Positions 1-11,678 are shown, numbered from the stretch's first letter. The stretch: DNA of 64,000 nt from Iris pallida (GCA_029216955.1 JANAVB010003999.1:3352675-3416674), one strand, 5' to 3'. Notes: generated by a model not told the origin, from the sequence alone. Made by a program: numbers and translations.

Positions 1-1176
1 AAAGTAGCTGTAGCGGATAAGACCTAAGATAAATGTCAAAAATCATATTTATTTTCCTTTTTCGAGAAAAAGAAAATACTTTCAAACTTTTTGACATTTT
101 CCCTGCACTAGCATAGTGGTTGCGGGGACCCACCCAAGCACAGAGCTCCGACGACTCCGGTCCGGCTTAGAGAAAGGACACCTCAATTTTTTTTATTTTT
201 TTTTTTTAATTCATAATCATTATCCATGATTTCTTTCTTTTTTATTTCCAAGCATGCACTTTGCCATTTTCTGCACTTAATTTTTTTATTAAGATTATTA
301 TTAATAAAAATAAATCAATGAATTAATTCATTTTGGATGATATTATTATTAGTATTTAAAAAAGGTTAAATAATTGTATTAATAATAATTATTAACTTTA
401 TTAGCTAATTAGTTAATTTTATTTATAATAAAAAAATTTACCCTCTTTCATAGCCATCCAAGAAGTTCGAATTTGACCACTTTCAAGTTACAAATATCAT
501 ATATTCAAACATGAAATTCGCTTTCAACAGACAATAATTAGCATGAAAATTAAAAAGATAAACATTTCACTTACACCAGAAAAAAAATTACTTTCATACT
601 TCCTTCCACTTTCAATCAACCAAACATGTCCATTGGTAGCAAGCAAGTGGAACAAACTTAAAGTATGAATTTGTACACTTGTCATATATACAACAAAAAG
701 TGTATATAATGAACTTTTTTTACTACAATTTTAATTTCATCACACTTCAAACTTGTGAACAACTATGTGAAATCCAATTATTGAAGTGGACAAGACTCAT
801 TTTATGTCACATCTAAAAGTAAGATTCAATTCTCACTTGTTCATAATCAAACAAAAAATTGATAAAGGTACAACAACAAAAATGTAATTTTATCCACTTT
901 AATGGAAGAAATAAAAATGAAAATAAAATAAAAATTGTGTATTACGATAATAGCAAAAGTAATTATTTATCTAATTAAATTGAAATATTAACTATAAATA
1001 CTAATTATATAACTTTTTTTAATTTAAGTATACGCCTTCCAAAATTTCTTAAATAACCTTTACCGATCTACCGTATAACTACTACAACTACCATTTTTTT
1101 TTACTTGAAAATGTTAGCATAACACAAGCAAAATGTATTTCAGAATACTAGAAATTACTTTCACAATTTCTGACCG
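1..1176. other. AT-rich DNA with no recognisable gene
   Basis: No coding region is supported here. The stretch is strongly AT-rich with many homopolymer runs. Bases 33-101 contain an inverted repeat (aaatgtcaaaaa against tttttgacattt) around a short perfect palindrome near 58-77, which may be the remnant of a small fold-back element. The short GC-rich patch at about 120-180 could not be assigned. Confidence 0.6.
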
Positions 1177-1185
1177 TTACAATTA

Positions 1186-1450
1186 GGGCTAATTAGAGTT
1201 TAGATCCTGGATTTTATACTAGCTTAGACTTTAGGCTCTAACATATCCAATTAGAAAGTTTAGGCTCTGGATTTTTCAATCTTTTCCATTATACCCTCCA
1301 TTTTATATTTAAAAAAATAATCTCATGCATTGGGAGGAAGGATATAATGAGAAAAATTGAAAATTTCAGGACCTAAACTTTTTAATTGGACATGTTAGGA
1401 CCTAAAATCTAAGATGGTATAAAATTCAGGATCTAAACTCTAATTATCCC
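1186..1450. mobile_element. Mutator-type MITE with long terminal inverted repeats
   Basis: The two halves are inverted copies of each other over roughly 110 bases, starting GGGCTAATTAGAG on the left and ending CTCTAATTATCCC on the right. The flanks carry a 9-bp duplication, ttacaatta at 1177-1185 and ttataatta at 1451-1459, with one mismatch. A 9-bp duplication with long terminal inverted repeats is typical of non-autonomous Mutator-like elements. There is no coding capacity. Confidence 0.8.
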
Positions 1451-1503
1451 TTATAATTATTCTTGATCTCATCGTACAAAAGTACCTATATATATGCTAA
1501 GAC

Positions 1504-1694
1504 TAGGGGTGCAACTCGGGCGGGCTAAACCTGAACCCGATCGGGTAAACCCGTTAATGGGTTGGGTTAGGGTTGAAGATATTCGGGTTCGGGCTTGGGC
1601 TCGGGTTAAAATATTTGAACCCGATCAAAAATTGGGTTGGACTTGGGTTCATGTGTTGGGTAGCCCGAAGAACCCGAAACCCGACATACATATA

Positions 1695-1730
<36 letters not shown>

Positions 1731-2084
1731 TCATACTACTTAAATAAAAAGTTTAAACTATAAATTTTTTTATCCGAACTCTTCAACTCCTTGTCCTAAA
1801 TCTCGTTTCAGTTTTATTTTGTAATGATTGAGGCTTGATTGCTATTTGATTATGCATTTAATATTACTCTTGTTTAAAATTATTTCAAATATCATATTAG
1901 AGTCCGATAAACCCGATGGACCCGATCCAACCCGAGCCCAACCCGATCCTCCGGGCTTGGTCTTGGGCTTCATATGTTGAACCCGAAGTCGGGTCGGGCT
2001 TGGGCTTGGGCTAGGCTTATGATCTATCGGGTTGGACTTGGGTTGACCTCAAACCCGACCCAACCCGTCCGCGTTGCACCCCTA
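1504..2084. mobile_element. hAT-type MITE with ACCCG/CGGGT subterminal repeats
   Basis: The terminal inverted repeat is TAGGGGTGCAAC on the left and GTTGCACCCCTA on the right. A perfect 8-bp target-site duplication, gctaagac, lies at 1496-1503 and 2085-2092. The TAGGGGTG ends and the 8-bp duplication are the signature of hAT-superfamily MITEs. Subterminal regions are packed with cggg/accc words in opposite orientations at the two ends, which in hAT elements commonly act as transposase binding sites. An (AT)n tract interrupts the centre near 1697-1727. No transposase is present. Confidence 0.9.
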
Positions 2085-2106
2085 GCTAAGACGCCTCCCA
2101 ATCCTA

Positions 2107-2439
2107 CAGGGCCGGCCCTGGCCCAGGGCGGCCAGGGCGACCGCCCAGGGCCCCAAAAAATTTGGGGGCCCAAAAATTTATTTTTACATACATATATTAA
2201 TAATCTTGTACCTAAAATAGAACAAATATGTAACATGATTCTCTTCTAACACAAAGTAGTTGTGGTGTAGTGGTTATTAGGTTATACTTGCATACTAGAG
2301 GTCCTAGGTTCAATCCTTGATTGTAACATTTTTTTTATTTACCTTTATTTCAGGATTTTTTTTATTATATATGGGCCCACTTATATGGACCATATTTTGA
2401 AAGTTTGTCCAGGACTCCCATAAACTCAGGGCCGGCCTA
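2107..2439. mobile_element. hAT-type MITE containing a tRNA-like segment
   Basis: The left end CAGGGCCGGCCCTG and the right end CAGGGCCGGCCTA are inverted copies with a 1-bp slip. An 8-bp target-site duplication, caatccta, is perfect at 2099-2106 and 2440-2447. This supports a hAT-superfamily non-autonomous element only 14 bp away from the end of the previous MITE. The interior holds a tRNA-like segment with matches to pol III A and B boxes (see the separate entry). No coding capacity is seen. Confidence 0.88.
2258..2330 (+). ncRNA. tRNA-like (SINE-head-like) segment inside a MITE
   Basis: The block has an A-box-like TGGTGTAGTGG at about 2263-2273 and a B-box GGTTCAATCC at 2307-2316, spaced as in a tRNA gene, followed by a T-rich run. 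It reads like the 5' head of a tRNA-derived SINE, or a decayed tRNA, embedded in a hAT MITE. A full cloverleaf was not confirmed by folding, so a functional tRNA is not claimed. Confidence 0.5.
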
Positions 2440-2447
2440 CAATCCTA

Positions 2448-4200
2448 TCATTACAACACCTAGGAATATACTATTGTTCCTTTCATTTCCTTACTTCATA
2501 AGCAAAACGAAAGATTAGAGATTCTATAATTCTGGCAATAATAATGTTCATACAACGCATCTCATTTTTATATTCCACCTAACTTATCCCTCACATGATT
2601 ACAAAGGGGATTTGGCCGATTTGCTAAAAAAAAAATTCCATGGAAATGTCAGTGGTCCAAAGCTACGAAGGAATCACAAAGACTTCGACTCAAGTCTACC
2701 AAGAACTTCCTTTGTAGGACTGACTGTCAATTGAACTGAATCTGACTCTTGTTAGCAATCACCAGAATAAACTCGTATTATACGCAAATTTTTTCTAATA
2801 TTTTAGAAACGTGTAATATTTGCGTATTTTTAGAAGATGCGAATTAGTATACGAATTTTAAGTATGTAAAATTTTAAACATGTTTCGTATAAATTGTTAA
2901 AAATTTTGGCAAAAAAAATGTAGTGAAAACCTGTTTAATAAACCAAATTTGACAACCTACTTCAGCACCTAAATTTTCTAATTTCAGTATTTTTATTTGA
3001 CGAATATTCAACCGATTTTTTTAAAGTATTTTACTCGCATTGTATCGATTTATATTCGTTATTTTGTCGTCCCGAATTTTTTTTTCGTTTGTCGAATTAC
3101 TAAGGGATGTGACGCGAAGGAATTCTCTTGACTTGCTTTGGAATTGCTAGTCTTCTCCAAAAGTTGTATAGAAGTAGCTTTTGACAGTGCTTCTCAGACG
3201 ACTTTCAAAAGCTACACAAAAAGAACCGGCATTCTAAAAGTTTTTTGATAGGCAATTACCAAACAATTTGTTTGAATTGTTTTTCAAAAAAATAATCATA
3301 AGCAACCAAGATAAGCATGCATGGCTAGGATCCCTTTCTAAAAAATAAAGGATATAGTATTTTTACAAAATAGGGGTGTTAATGAGCCAGCAAGCACCAT
3401 TGCTCGGGGGCTCTACTCGTAGATAGAAGTCAAGTTTGCATAACTCCCCATAACTTTTGTACTTTGTTTATCATCAATTCATGAACTTTGTTCTAGTCCA
3501 TGTCAATTTTAAAAAGTATATATATGAACTTTATAATAGATTAAAATTACTATTAGTGAAAGTTTTTTTTAATATAAATATACAAATAAAAACGAGTCCA
3601 CTCGCAAGTCGAATACCTCTAAGCTTGGGTTTGGACTTCTTTATCTAACAATTTTCCCAATATGTTCACAAAATTCTCGTCAAAGTCCACTTTCAAGAAA
3701 ATTGTTCATCACATCAGATTGTTGAAACTCTTTGTATTGCAATGTTTATAGTTCAGGATAATATAGACATCATGTGGAGTCTTCAGAAATATACTCATTT
3801 GATCTTATTGTACTATTTTTTTCTAACTTATGAGCATTTTTCTATTGAGTTTCTGGCATGTTAAGAATGTTTGAACGAGGCACCTATATCGGAATGGTCA
3901 CACCGTTGAGAAAATTTTATACATGTCGAAGATGTATTGACATTGACTCAAAAAAAATTTGATTACGAAATTTTTACTAATTTTTTTGAAACAAGATTTT
4001 GGTGAAGTCCACCTACATCTGTATCTTCTCAAAAACTTGCGTTAATGTATTTACTGAAGGCTGATTATGATAGTTCCTAAAGACTAATACATATTGTTTA
4101 GTAAGTTATACACATTCAATAGGAAGTGCTACGGTAGTAATTCTGTCGACTACAACTAAGTAGAGATATTAACTCTAGTAATCTCTTAAGATAATATTCT
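2448..4200. other. Intergenic AT-rich DNA with no gene
   Basis: The short open frames here are low-complexity and match no family I recognise. At 3372 there is a TAGGGGTGTTAATGAGCC start like the ends of hAT MITEs, but no matching right end or duplication was found, so it may be a truncated copy. Confidence 0.55.
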
Positions 4201-4204
4201 AAAT

Positions 4205-4800
4205 CCGATGGCTATAATGTTATTTGTCCTTCCAAACCATTATTCCTTACATAGCAGCTGATGTGACATATTGATGTGGTAGCTGACATAACAAATATTA
4301 AAATTAACATTAATGTTAAAATTAACAAAAAATTAATATTAACGTTAAAGTTAACAATAATATTAATATTACATGCTATTTGTCTCTCCAAATTGTCCCT
4401 CCAAATCATCCTTCCTTACGTGGCACCTGCCATGGTTAAAACTAAAATTAGCATTAAAGTAAAATTAAAATTAACATTAAATTTAAATTAAAGCTAGAAT
4501 TAGAATTAACTATTAATATTAACAATAACATTAAATTTAATATTAACATTAACATTAACAATAACATTAACATTAATATTAATAACATTAATATTAACAT
4601 TACATTATCATGAAAAAAATTGGATAATTAATTTTTTGGGTTAAAATTTGTCATGTCATATGACACATAATATTATTTAACATTCCACGACAGCTGCCAC
4701 ATAAGAAGGAATGGTTTAGACTTTGGAGGAATAATTTGGAGGTACGAATATAATTACTCATAATGTTAATATTAACATTAACATTAAATTAACATGGAAA
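4205..4800. repeat. Fold-back repeat with ATTAAC/GTTAAT low-complexity core
   Basis: A motif of about 45 bases (cttccaaaccattattcc followed by a cagctga block) occurs at 4219-4262, again in divergent form at 4377-4430, and in inverted orientation at about 4688-4747. Between and after them are long runs built from attaac, attaat and gttaat words. This looks like one or two nested MITEs, with one end resembling the fragment at 10236-10310. The target-site duplication could not be placed. Confidence 0.55.
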
Positions 4801-5071
4801 AAAAATTGAGTAACTAATTTTTTTGGTTAAAATTTTCTATGTCATATGTTATGTCAGATGTCACATAATATTATTTAATACTGGAAATTGCTGAGAAACC
4901 CAATTTCGGGGTTGATTTTTATGAAAAACCCACCCGCATGATGGGTTTTATGAAATGTCCAGAATTATATATTTTCACGTTAAGTATTCCAAGATTTTCT
5001 TTAGATGTTCTGTATTTACAAAATTAATACCATAACTACCCCTCCGCACAAACTCAGATCTGGATTGCGAT

Positions 5072-5165
5072 TCTCTTCTTCTTCTTCTACCCCTCCGCGC
5101 AAATTCAGATCTGGATTGCGATTCTTTTCTTCTTCTTCTACTTCTTCTTCTTCTTCTTCTTCTTC
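5072..5165. repeat. CTT/TTC trinucleotide-rich tract
   Basis: Nearly pure polypyrimidine runs of ttc and ctt sit within a slightly larger pyrimidine-rich block, 5072-5340. A 25-base phrase around tcagatctggattgcgattc is repeated directly at about 5054-5080 and 5105-5130. The glutamate- and lysine-rich frame on the other strand is a by-product of this composition, not a supported gene. Confidence 0.75.
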
Positions 5166-5480
5166 ACGAGAGATCTGAATTCCATTGCTCTCATCTTCAG
5201 CAGAGATCGCAAAGATCGTTCGTAGTTCACCATGCTTTTTTTTTTTTCCAGTCGAACTCCGATCATCGCTCATCTTCTTTTTCTTCTTCTTCTTCTCCGA
5301 CAATTAGGTCAATTATGGAGAGAAGATCTTCTTCTTCTTTTCCATAAGAGTTAGCATCGTTTTGAAAGAAGAACAAAAACTCTTGAATCTTTATTCATGT
5401 TAAATTTCTTTCCAGAAAACAAAAAAATAAAAAATTAGGTTTCTGTCAACTGTTCTCCGTCGATATCACACGAAGAATAG

Positions 5481-6160
5481 TCATTCTCCTGCATTTTTAA
5501 CAAGGAGAATGCCATTCTCCGTGTTGAATGGCATTCTCCGTGTTTCTAACACGGAGAATGGCCATTCTCCGTGTTTCTAACACGGAGAATGGCCATTCTC
5601 CGTGTTTCTAACACGGAGAATGGCCATTCTCCTGTGTTTTAATATTTGAATGACCATTCTCCATGTCATTTGACACGGAGAATGTCATTCTCCGTGTTAT
5701 TTAGCACGGAGAATGGCCATTCTCCGTGTAATTTAGAAACGGAGTGCCATTCTCCGTACTAAAATACACGGAGAATGGTCATTCTCCTACGTTTTAACAC
5801 TGGGAATAACCATTCTCCGTGTAAATTAACACGGAGAATGTCATTCTCCGTTTTATTTAACACGGAGAATGCCATTCTCCGTTTTATTTAACACGGAGAA
5901 TGGCATTCTCCGTGTTTCTAACACGGAGAATGGCCATTCTCCTGCGTTTTAACACTGGAATGACCATTCTCCGTGCTAAAGTACACGGAGAATGGCCATT
6001 CTCCGTTTATTTAACACGAAGAATGGCATTCTCCGTTTATTTAACACAGAGAATGGCATTCTCCGTGTTTCTAATATGGAGAATGGCCATTCTCCTGCGT
6101 TTTAACACTGTAATGACCATTCTCCGTGCTAAATTACACGGAGAATGACCGTTCTACGTG
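5481..6160. repeat. Palindromic minisatellite, ~30-bp unit, about 23 copies
   Basis: Each unit carries the self-complementary core GGAGAATGGCCATTCTCC or a variant of it, flanked by acac and gtgt arms. Spacers of 8-12 bases rich in ttta and ttcta separate the units. The spacing is close to 30 bp, two units per 60-base row, from about 5481 to 6160. Each unit can fold as a hairpin. The array stops a few bases before the LTR that begins at 6166, suggesting that element landed in or at its edge. Confidence 0.9.
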
Positions 6161-6165
6161 TAAAT

Positions 6166-8887
6166 TGTGACGCCCCAGAACCAGAATACTGGAGAGCGGG
6201 GGCGTACATAGCCAGCTACGTATATTGAAATGGAATCCACCTCGCTATACGGTCACGGCTGTCAAGATATATGAGGGTTTAACTACAAGCCAACAGTCTC
6301 CTATGGTCATGAACAAGCCTATTGTCTCAATCTCAAGCAAGCAATAATAGTTACAAGATGCCAGAGCACCAAATATATAATAGCAAGGCGTCCCATACAT
6401 TACATATTGGATGATCATGAAGCTAGTCGTACAAAATGTCAAGACTAGCAAGAGTTCAGTCATACATGATCAACCCTAGGATTTGTTAATCATGTTACAG
6501 CCCGTAGGCAGATAGTAAGTAAATATGCATCGAACTAACAGGTGCTCGTCGGCTAAACGCCTCAAAAGAATAATTTTACAATGTAGTGAGCAAATCAAAA
6601 AGGAAAATCCACTCGTAGCCCGGGTTCCGTCTAGTTGTCACCATTGGACTGGAAGTTCGGTAGATCTTCGGGAGCTGCTCCGAAATCTGGCTACACAAAA
6701 CCAGCTGGGTCAAACCCCAGAAAGAGCAAGTGCCACAAAGAGGCCACGAAATAAGAACAAAAGCCAGCATATCAGATCATAAGAAAATAGAAGAAAAGTA
6801 CCATTAATAAAGAGTACAACAGGACAATAAACGACTAGGGACGTAGAACCATTCCGGGAGCCAGGTTACAACACTTAACCAAATAAGGACCGGGGTTGTA
6901 CCCTTCGCCTGAATAGCAATTTGTCTCTACCCATTTATTGTTAAAGATAAGTAAAACAATCATGCTCAGGAGAAACCAGATACTGGGACTAGACGAGACT
7001 TAGACAGGGCTGGACACCATCCATTCACAAGCGGCCAAGCAAATACTACGGCTTACTACTTAACTAACTAGGGTTATCATATGCCTAATTACTAACAAGA
7101 TGCAAATGAGAAATTCCCAGTCCCAAGCCCTGCAGACTATCCAGTTATCCTTCCGCGGGTTGAGAGTATGGTTGTGTACATTGTCCGGAAGACAATGTAC
7201 CTTTAGGTGACTTAGAGGGTGCAACACATGACAGTGTGCTGGAAATGTGCCCTACTCGTCGGCAGGCTACAAGTCCATTAAAGCGCCCAGATAACGAGAT
7301 CGCCTGTGACTGAAAATTCTCCATGAACTATAGTTTGATCTAATAATTAGTCTAATCCATATTCATTACGAATCCCTGACCGTGGTAACTAGGGAGTCAC
7401 ATCCTAGACATGATGCAAGACAAGACAAGACAAGTGGATTGCACGAAGCAGCAAGAATGAACACCCACGGTGTCAGAGTTGATTATATGAGTCAAGTTAG
7501 CCATCGCAACAGCATCAAGTCAAGTCAAGTTACAAGTCAAGAGTGCGCCGCCATGGGCCACTATCAAGTTATCCAGTTACAAGATTAATCATGAATTACA
7601 GTTTACAAGTTAAGAGCGCACCCCATCGGGTCACTACTAAGAAGATCAGAAGTACTAGGATCATAATAACAGAAATCACGAAAATCGTACTAGTCATAAG
7701 CAAAACACCGAAAATCGTGCCAGGTCGTGTTGGGTCAAGACAGTCGTGTTGTGTGAAACAAGATCTCAGAGCTCCAATCCACAAAAGAGATGCCAATCCC
7801 AAGGAAATAAAACCAAACCATCATGGGAAAATAGGTTGCGCTGGGGTTCCTGGGGTCGGGTTGCGCTAGGGTCTGATTGCGCTAGGGGAATGAACTGCGC
7901 AGGGGGAATGAACTGCGCTGGAGGAATGAACTGCGCTGGGGGAGTGAACTACGCTGAGGTCGGGTTGCGCTAGCGTCAGATTGCGCTAGGGCCGAGCTGC
8001 GCTGGGGTCGGGTTGCACTAGGGTCGAGCTGCGCTGGGGTCGGGTTGCGCTAGGGTTAGATTGCGCTAGGGTCGAAGGCGCTGGAAAGTGAGCGCGGTTC
8101 GCCAAAGGGCGCCGAGCGCGGGTCAGCCCAGCGCTAAAGAGCGCTGGCCGAGGAAGGGTTGGCGCGGTTCAGCCCAGCGCTGAAGAGCGCTGGCCGAGTC
8201 TTCTTCTCCAGCAGGCCGAGAGAGAAAACCCAAGAACACCAAAATTCCAAACTTCATAACTTGGCCAAATCAAAACGAAATTTAGGTTTTCAAAGTTCTA
8301 TCTTGTGTAAAATTGAATTCTCATCCACATGGAAGCCTCAAAATAAGCAAAAAATCTAAGTTTGATAGATCAAAACCAAGAAAATCTGAAAATGGTTAAA
8401 ACTTAGATCTAGAAAAATGGGGACTCCAATTCACAAAATGCCAAGTTCTAATGTGGTTCACCATGGCCTAATCTAACTAATGGACAAATAAAATAGGGTT
8501 CCTATTTGGTGGCAAGGTGCACTTGCCTATGGAGGTTCAAGGTGCACTTGCCTATGGAGGTTAGGTGTTGTGTGGAGGAAGGAAGAAGAAGATGGAGGAA
8601 ATTAATGGAAGAGTAATGAGGAGAGAGAAAGTTAGGTGGGGTTTTAATGAGGGATGGTGTGTTATGTTGAGGGTGGAGTTTAACTAAGGGTAGTCCAATG
8701 CAAACCAAACCAAAATCCTTCTCCACAAGAATAAACTACGCCAGGTCAAAACCCAATTTACGAGAAAACCAAAATCCGCAAGTCGAGCCAAAATACAATT
8801 ACAGGCCAAAATTCGGAAAAATAAAATACAGGTCCGAAATACATATGGGCCAAATCAAAATACGTATTCCGAAATACGGGCGTCACA
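6166..8887 (-). repeat. LTR of truncated chromovirus D, copy 1 (3' LTR, minus strand)
   Basis: On the plus strand the segment begins TGTGACGCCCC and ends GGGCGTCACA, so it has the TG...CA ends of an LTR. Its length is 2,722 bp. It matches 56609-63136 almost base for base apart from an insertion there. The bases just inside, 8888-8925, read on the minus strand as a purine-rich tract after a ggacggaattctttt motif, the usual end of Ty3/gypsy chromovirus internal regions. This is therefore the 3' LTR of a minus-strand element. A TGCGCT-rich minisatellite lies at 7836-8095. Confidence 0.88.
7836..8095. repeat. TGCGCTAGGG/TGCGCTGGGG minisatellite in the LTR of D
   Basis: About 15 imperfect repeats of an 18-20 bp unit centred on tgcgctrggg, alternating with gaatgaac or gtcgggt phrases. 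A shorter version is present at the equivalent place of the second LTR copy, 62172-62400, so it is an old part of this LTR and has changed copy number since the two copies separated. Confidence 0.8.
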
Positions 8888-9055
8888 ACTCTACCCACCT
8901 TAAAAGAATTCCGTCCTCGGAATTTAAATCAAGATGCTTAGAGATGTAAGAGCCCGCTATACTACCCACAAATAAGCTACACTAAGCAAACAATCAAACA
9001 ATCATACATGCAAGCAAGGGATGGAAAGCATAAGGCATAAGGAAGACATTATACC

Positions 9056-10231
9056 TTACGAGTCAAACAAGTCGGGATATCGCGATCGGATGTCGTCCTC
9101 ACGCTCCCACGTTGACTCACCTAGAGAGTGATGACCCCAAGCAACACGGACTAAGCTAATAGTCTTGTTCTTGAGTATCTTTTCTCTCCGGTCCAATATA
9201 GACACGGGCCTCTCCTCATACGAAAGGTTGGTACCAACAACCAATTCCGAATGGTCCAGGATATGGCTCGGGTCCGGGATGTACCGTCGTAATTGGGACA
9301 CATGGAATACATCATGCACCTCACTTAGCGACGACGGAAGAGCGAGACGATAGGATACATCTCCTACTCGCTCCAGGATATCGAACGGCCCTATATACCA
9401 AGGACTAAGCTTTTCTCGTACGCCAAAACGAACGACGCCGCGGTTAGACGAGATCCTAAGGAATACATGGTCGCCGATAGCAAACTCAAAGGGACGCCGA
9501 TGAGCATCGACCCAATGGCGCTGGCGATCTTGGGCCACTCGAAGACGATCTCTAATTCTTCTGACGACTTCAACTGTCTGGGCAATCATTTCTGGACCAA
9601 GCATCTGCCTTTTTCCAATATCATCCCAGGCTAACGGGGATCTGCACTTCCTACCATACAGTGCCTCGAACGGGGGCCATCTGAATACTGGCCTGGAAAC
9701 TATTGTTGTACGAGAATTCCACCAGGTGCAGGTGATCCTCCCACGAACCACTGAAGTCAAGGGTACAAGATCTCAACATATCTTCAAGAGTCTGGATTGT
9801 GCGTTCCGACTGGCCATATGTCTGCGGGTGATAAGCTGAGCTAAACTGAATGTGAGTTTCCAAACTCTCTTACAGGCTACGCCCAAAGTGTGATGTGAAT
9901 CTTGAATCCCTGTCCGAGGTGATACTAACGGGCACACCGTGAAGCCTGACAATCTGCCTAAGGTATATTTCTGCTAGCTGAGCCGTAGACTGCCCAACTC
10001 TGAATGGGAGAAAGTGAGCTACCTTCGTGAGCCTGTCAACTATAACCCAAATAGCATCTCGACCAGCTGGAGATCTAGGTAATCCAGTCACAAAATCTAT
10101 TGTCATATGCTTCCACTTCCATTCTAGAATCGGCAAGGGCTGAAGAAGTCCAGCGGGCCTCTGATGTTCCGCTTTAACCTGCTGGCAAACCAAACACCGA
10201 GAGACAAACCGGGCTATCTCCCTCTTCATAA
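9056..10231 (-). pseudogene. Ty3/gypsy chromovirus integrase with C-terminal chromodomain, 5'-truncated and frameshifted
   Basis: The frame segment at 9870-10229 shows the end of the integrase zinc finger (CLVC) and the first two catalytic aspartates (TIDFVTGLP and SITSDRDSRF). The segment at 9651-9863 carries the region of the third catalytic residue (SSAYHPQTYGQSERT). The segment at 9056-9760 gives the integrase C-terminal part (FEALYGRKCRSPLAW, HDVFHVSQLRRY) and ends in a chromodomain-like tail (VRVAWGHHSLGESTWERED). The C-terminus and the long LTR fit the Tekay/Del group of chromoviruses. Frameshifts separate the pieces at about 9866 and 9680. Protease, RT and gag are missing: homology stops at about 10231, where unrelated MITE-like DNA begins. 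It cannot encode a working integrase. Confidence 0.9.
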
Positions 10232-10424
10232 ATTTCCCCTATTTAATAAATCACGTCAGCTGTCATATAAGAAAAAATAGTTTGGAGAAACAATTATAAG
10301 ATACGAATAGTATTATTCTTATATTATATATGATATGGTAACACATTAAGTACATTCACATCATATATTTCTCTTTTTGTCTCCGAGTTCACGAAGAACT
10401 CCTTAGTCTTTTTAGACTACAATT
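10232..10424. other. MITE fragment and AT-rich filler
   Basis: Bases 10236-10310 (cagctgtcatataag, then tagtttggag and gatacgaatag) resemble the outer arm of the fold-back repeat at 4205-4760. This is a single arm, so it is probably a broken copy joined to the truncated integrase. Confidence 0.45.
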
Positions 10425-11678
10425 CATGGCCGGTTTTGAGGGAGTGCAATGGGTGCGACCGCACTAGGCCTCCCGAATTCGTAGGCCTCCAAATTTTTTT
10501 ATATGCATATGTATTATGTATACTAAACTAACTTATGGATACATAATTTAAAAAAACCAAAGATTTCAAAATTACAAATAAATAATTTAAAATTTATGAA
10601 TGAGTAATTTAAAAATATATATGTATAATTATTATGCATACTATAATATTAAACTAACTTATGAATAAATAATTTATAAATTTATTGGCCTTCCTTATGT
10701 ATACTAAGCTAATCAAGTGGAGATTCTCTCAATTAACGAGGCTATATGTGTTTCCAATTAAGAAATCAATTAACAAGGCTTCTATCGTTTCCAATTAAGG
10801 AATTAAATCAAAGTTTTTCTCAATAACATACATATTCAAACTTAATAGAAAATCCTAAGACTTAATAGGAAATCCTAAAACTTATATGATTCAATAAAAT
10901 TCTATATATCCTTAACTCTATCAAAACGTCCACAAATTCCAACTCTCTAACACTTCAAAAAATGTCCACATATTCCAAACCACCTCGTCTCCAATTCAGG
11001 ACTCTTCGCCAATACTCCATGAGCACTTCGAAGTTCCAGCGCCGTCGACGAGCCCGCCCGTCAACCGTCGAAGAAGGTTGTGCACAAAGAAGATTGTTAC
11101 ACAGAATACGCGTAGATTTTTGGAAAGTTCGTGCGAGCAGATCTCCACACTCATTCAACAAAATCCCAAAACAATTGTACATGTACGATCTCCTATCACT
11201 CTAATTTAATCCTCTAAAATTTTGTAGGTTAATTCGAACTATAAATACATTAAATCATTAGCCAAAGTAGGCCTCCCAAAATTATGATTTTATATAAAAA
11301 CTTGAAGTTCGGGGGTTGTTCCAACAAATCGGACCACCCCGACTCGAACCGTGTGCATCGAAACACACGTACGGTATTTCGGACGTGTGTGATTTGACAG
11401 AATTAAAATTGGTCGGACGAGTGCGACATATTTGGAGTTTCTCGGACGTGTCAATGCGTGTCCGATATGACACAGACACAATATGAATTATTATTATTTC
11501 AATTGAAAGATATTTTAGTTTAATGATTTTTCTTAATTGATGTTAATTTTGGATAATTTAATTTCTGAACTTTGTTATTATAATTTTTTTATTAGAATTT
11601 TTTTTATATGAGAATAGGCCTCATTTATTTTTTCGAACTGGGCCCAATCGTCCTTGACAAATCTCAGCTCCGGTCCTG
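10425..11678. mobile_element. hAT-type non-autonomous element, 1.25 kb
   Basis: The ends are imperfect inverted repeats, CATGGCCGGTTTTGAG on the left against the complement of CTCAGCTCCGGTCCTG on the right. A perfect 8-bp duplication, ctacaatt, is present at 10417-10424 and 11679-11686. The interior is AT-rich with scattered aggcctcc phrases, and the short frames at 10955-11204 and 11282-11481 have no recognisable domain. It is a relative of the elements at 2107-2439 and 51873-52171. Confidence 0.82.

Noticed and set aside
1697..1727. Possible promoter TATA region
   Set aside because: It is an (AT)n microsatellite in the middle of a hAT MITE.
3372..3650. TAGGGGTG MITE
   Set aside because: Only the left end is recognisable; no matching right end or target-site duplication.
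5016..5303. Minus-strand frame rich in Glu and Lys
   Set aside because: Produced by the CTT/TTC repeat; low complexity with no domain.
5481..6160. Possible CRISPR array
   Set aside because: The ~30-bp units are near-identical palindromes with short, non-unique spacers, no cas genes lie nearby, and the surroundings are plant nuclear DNA.
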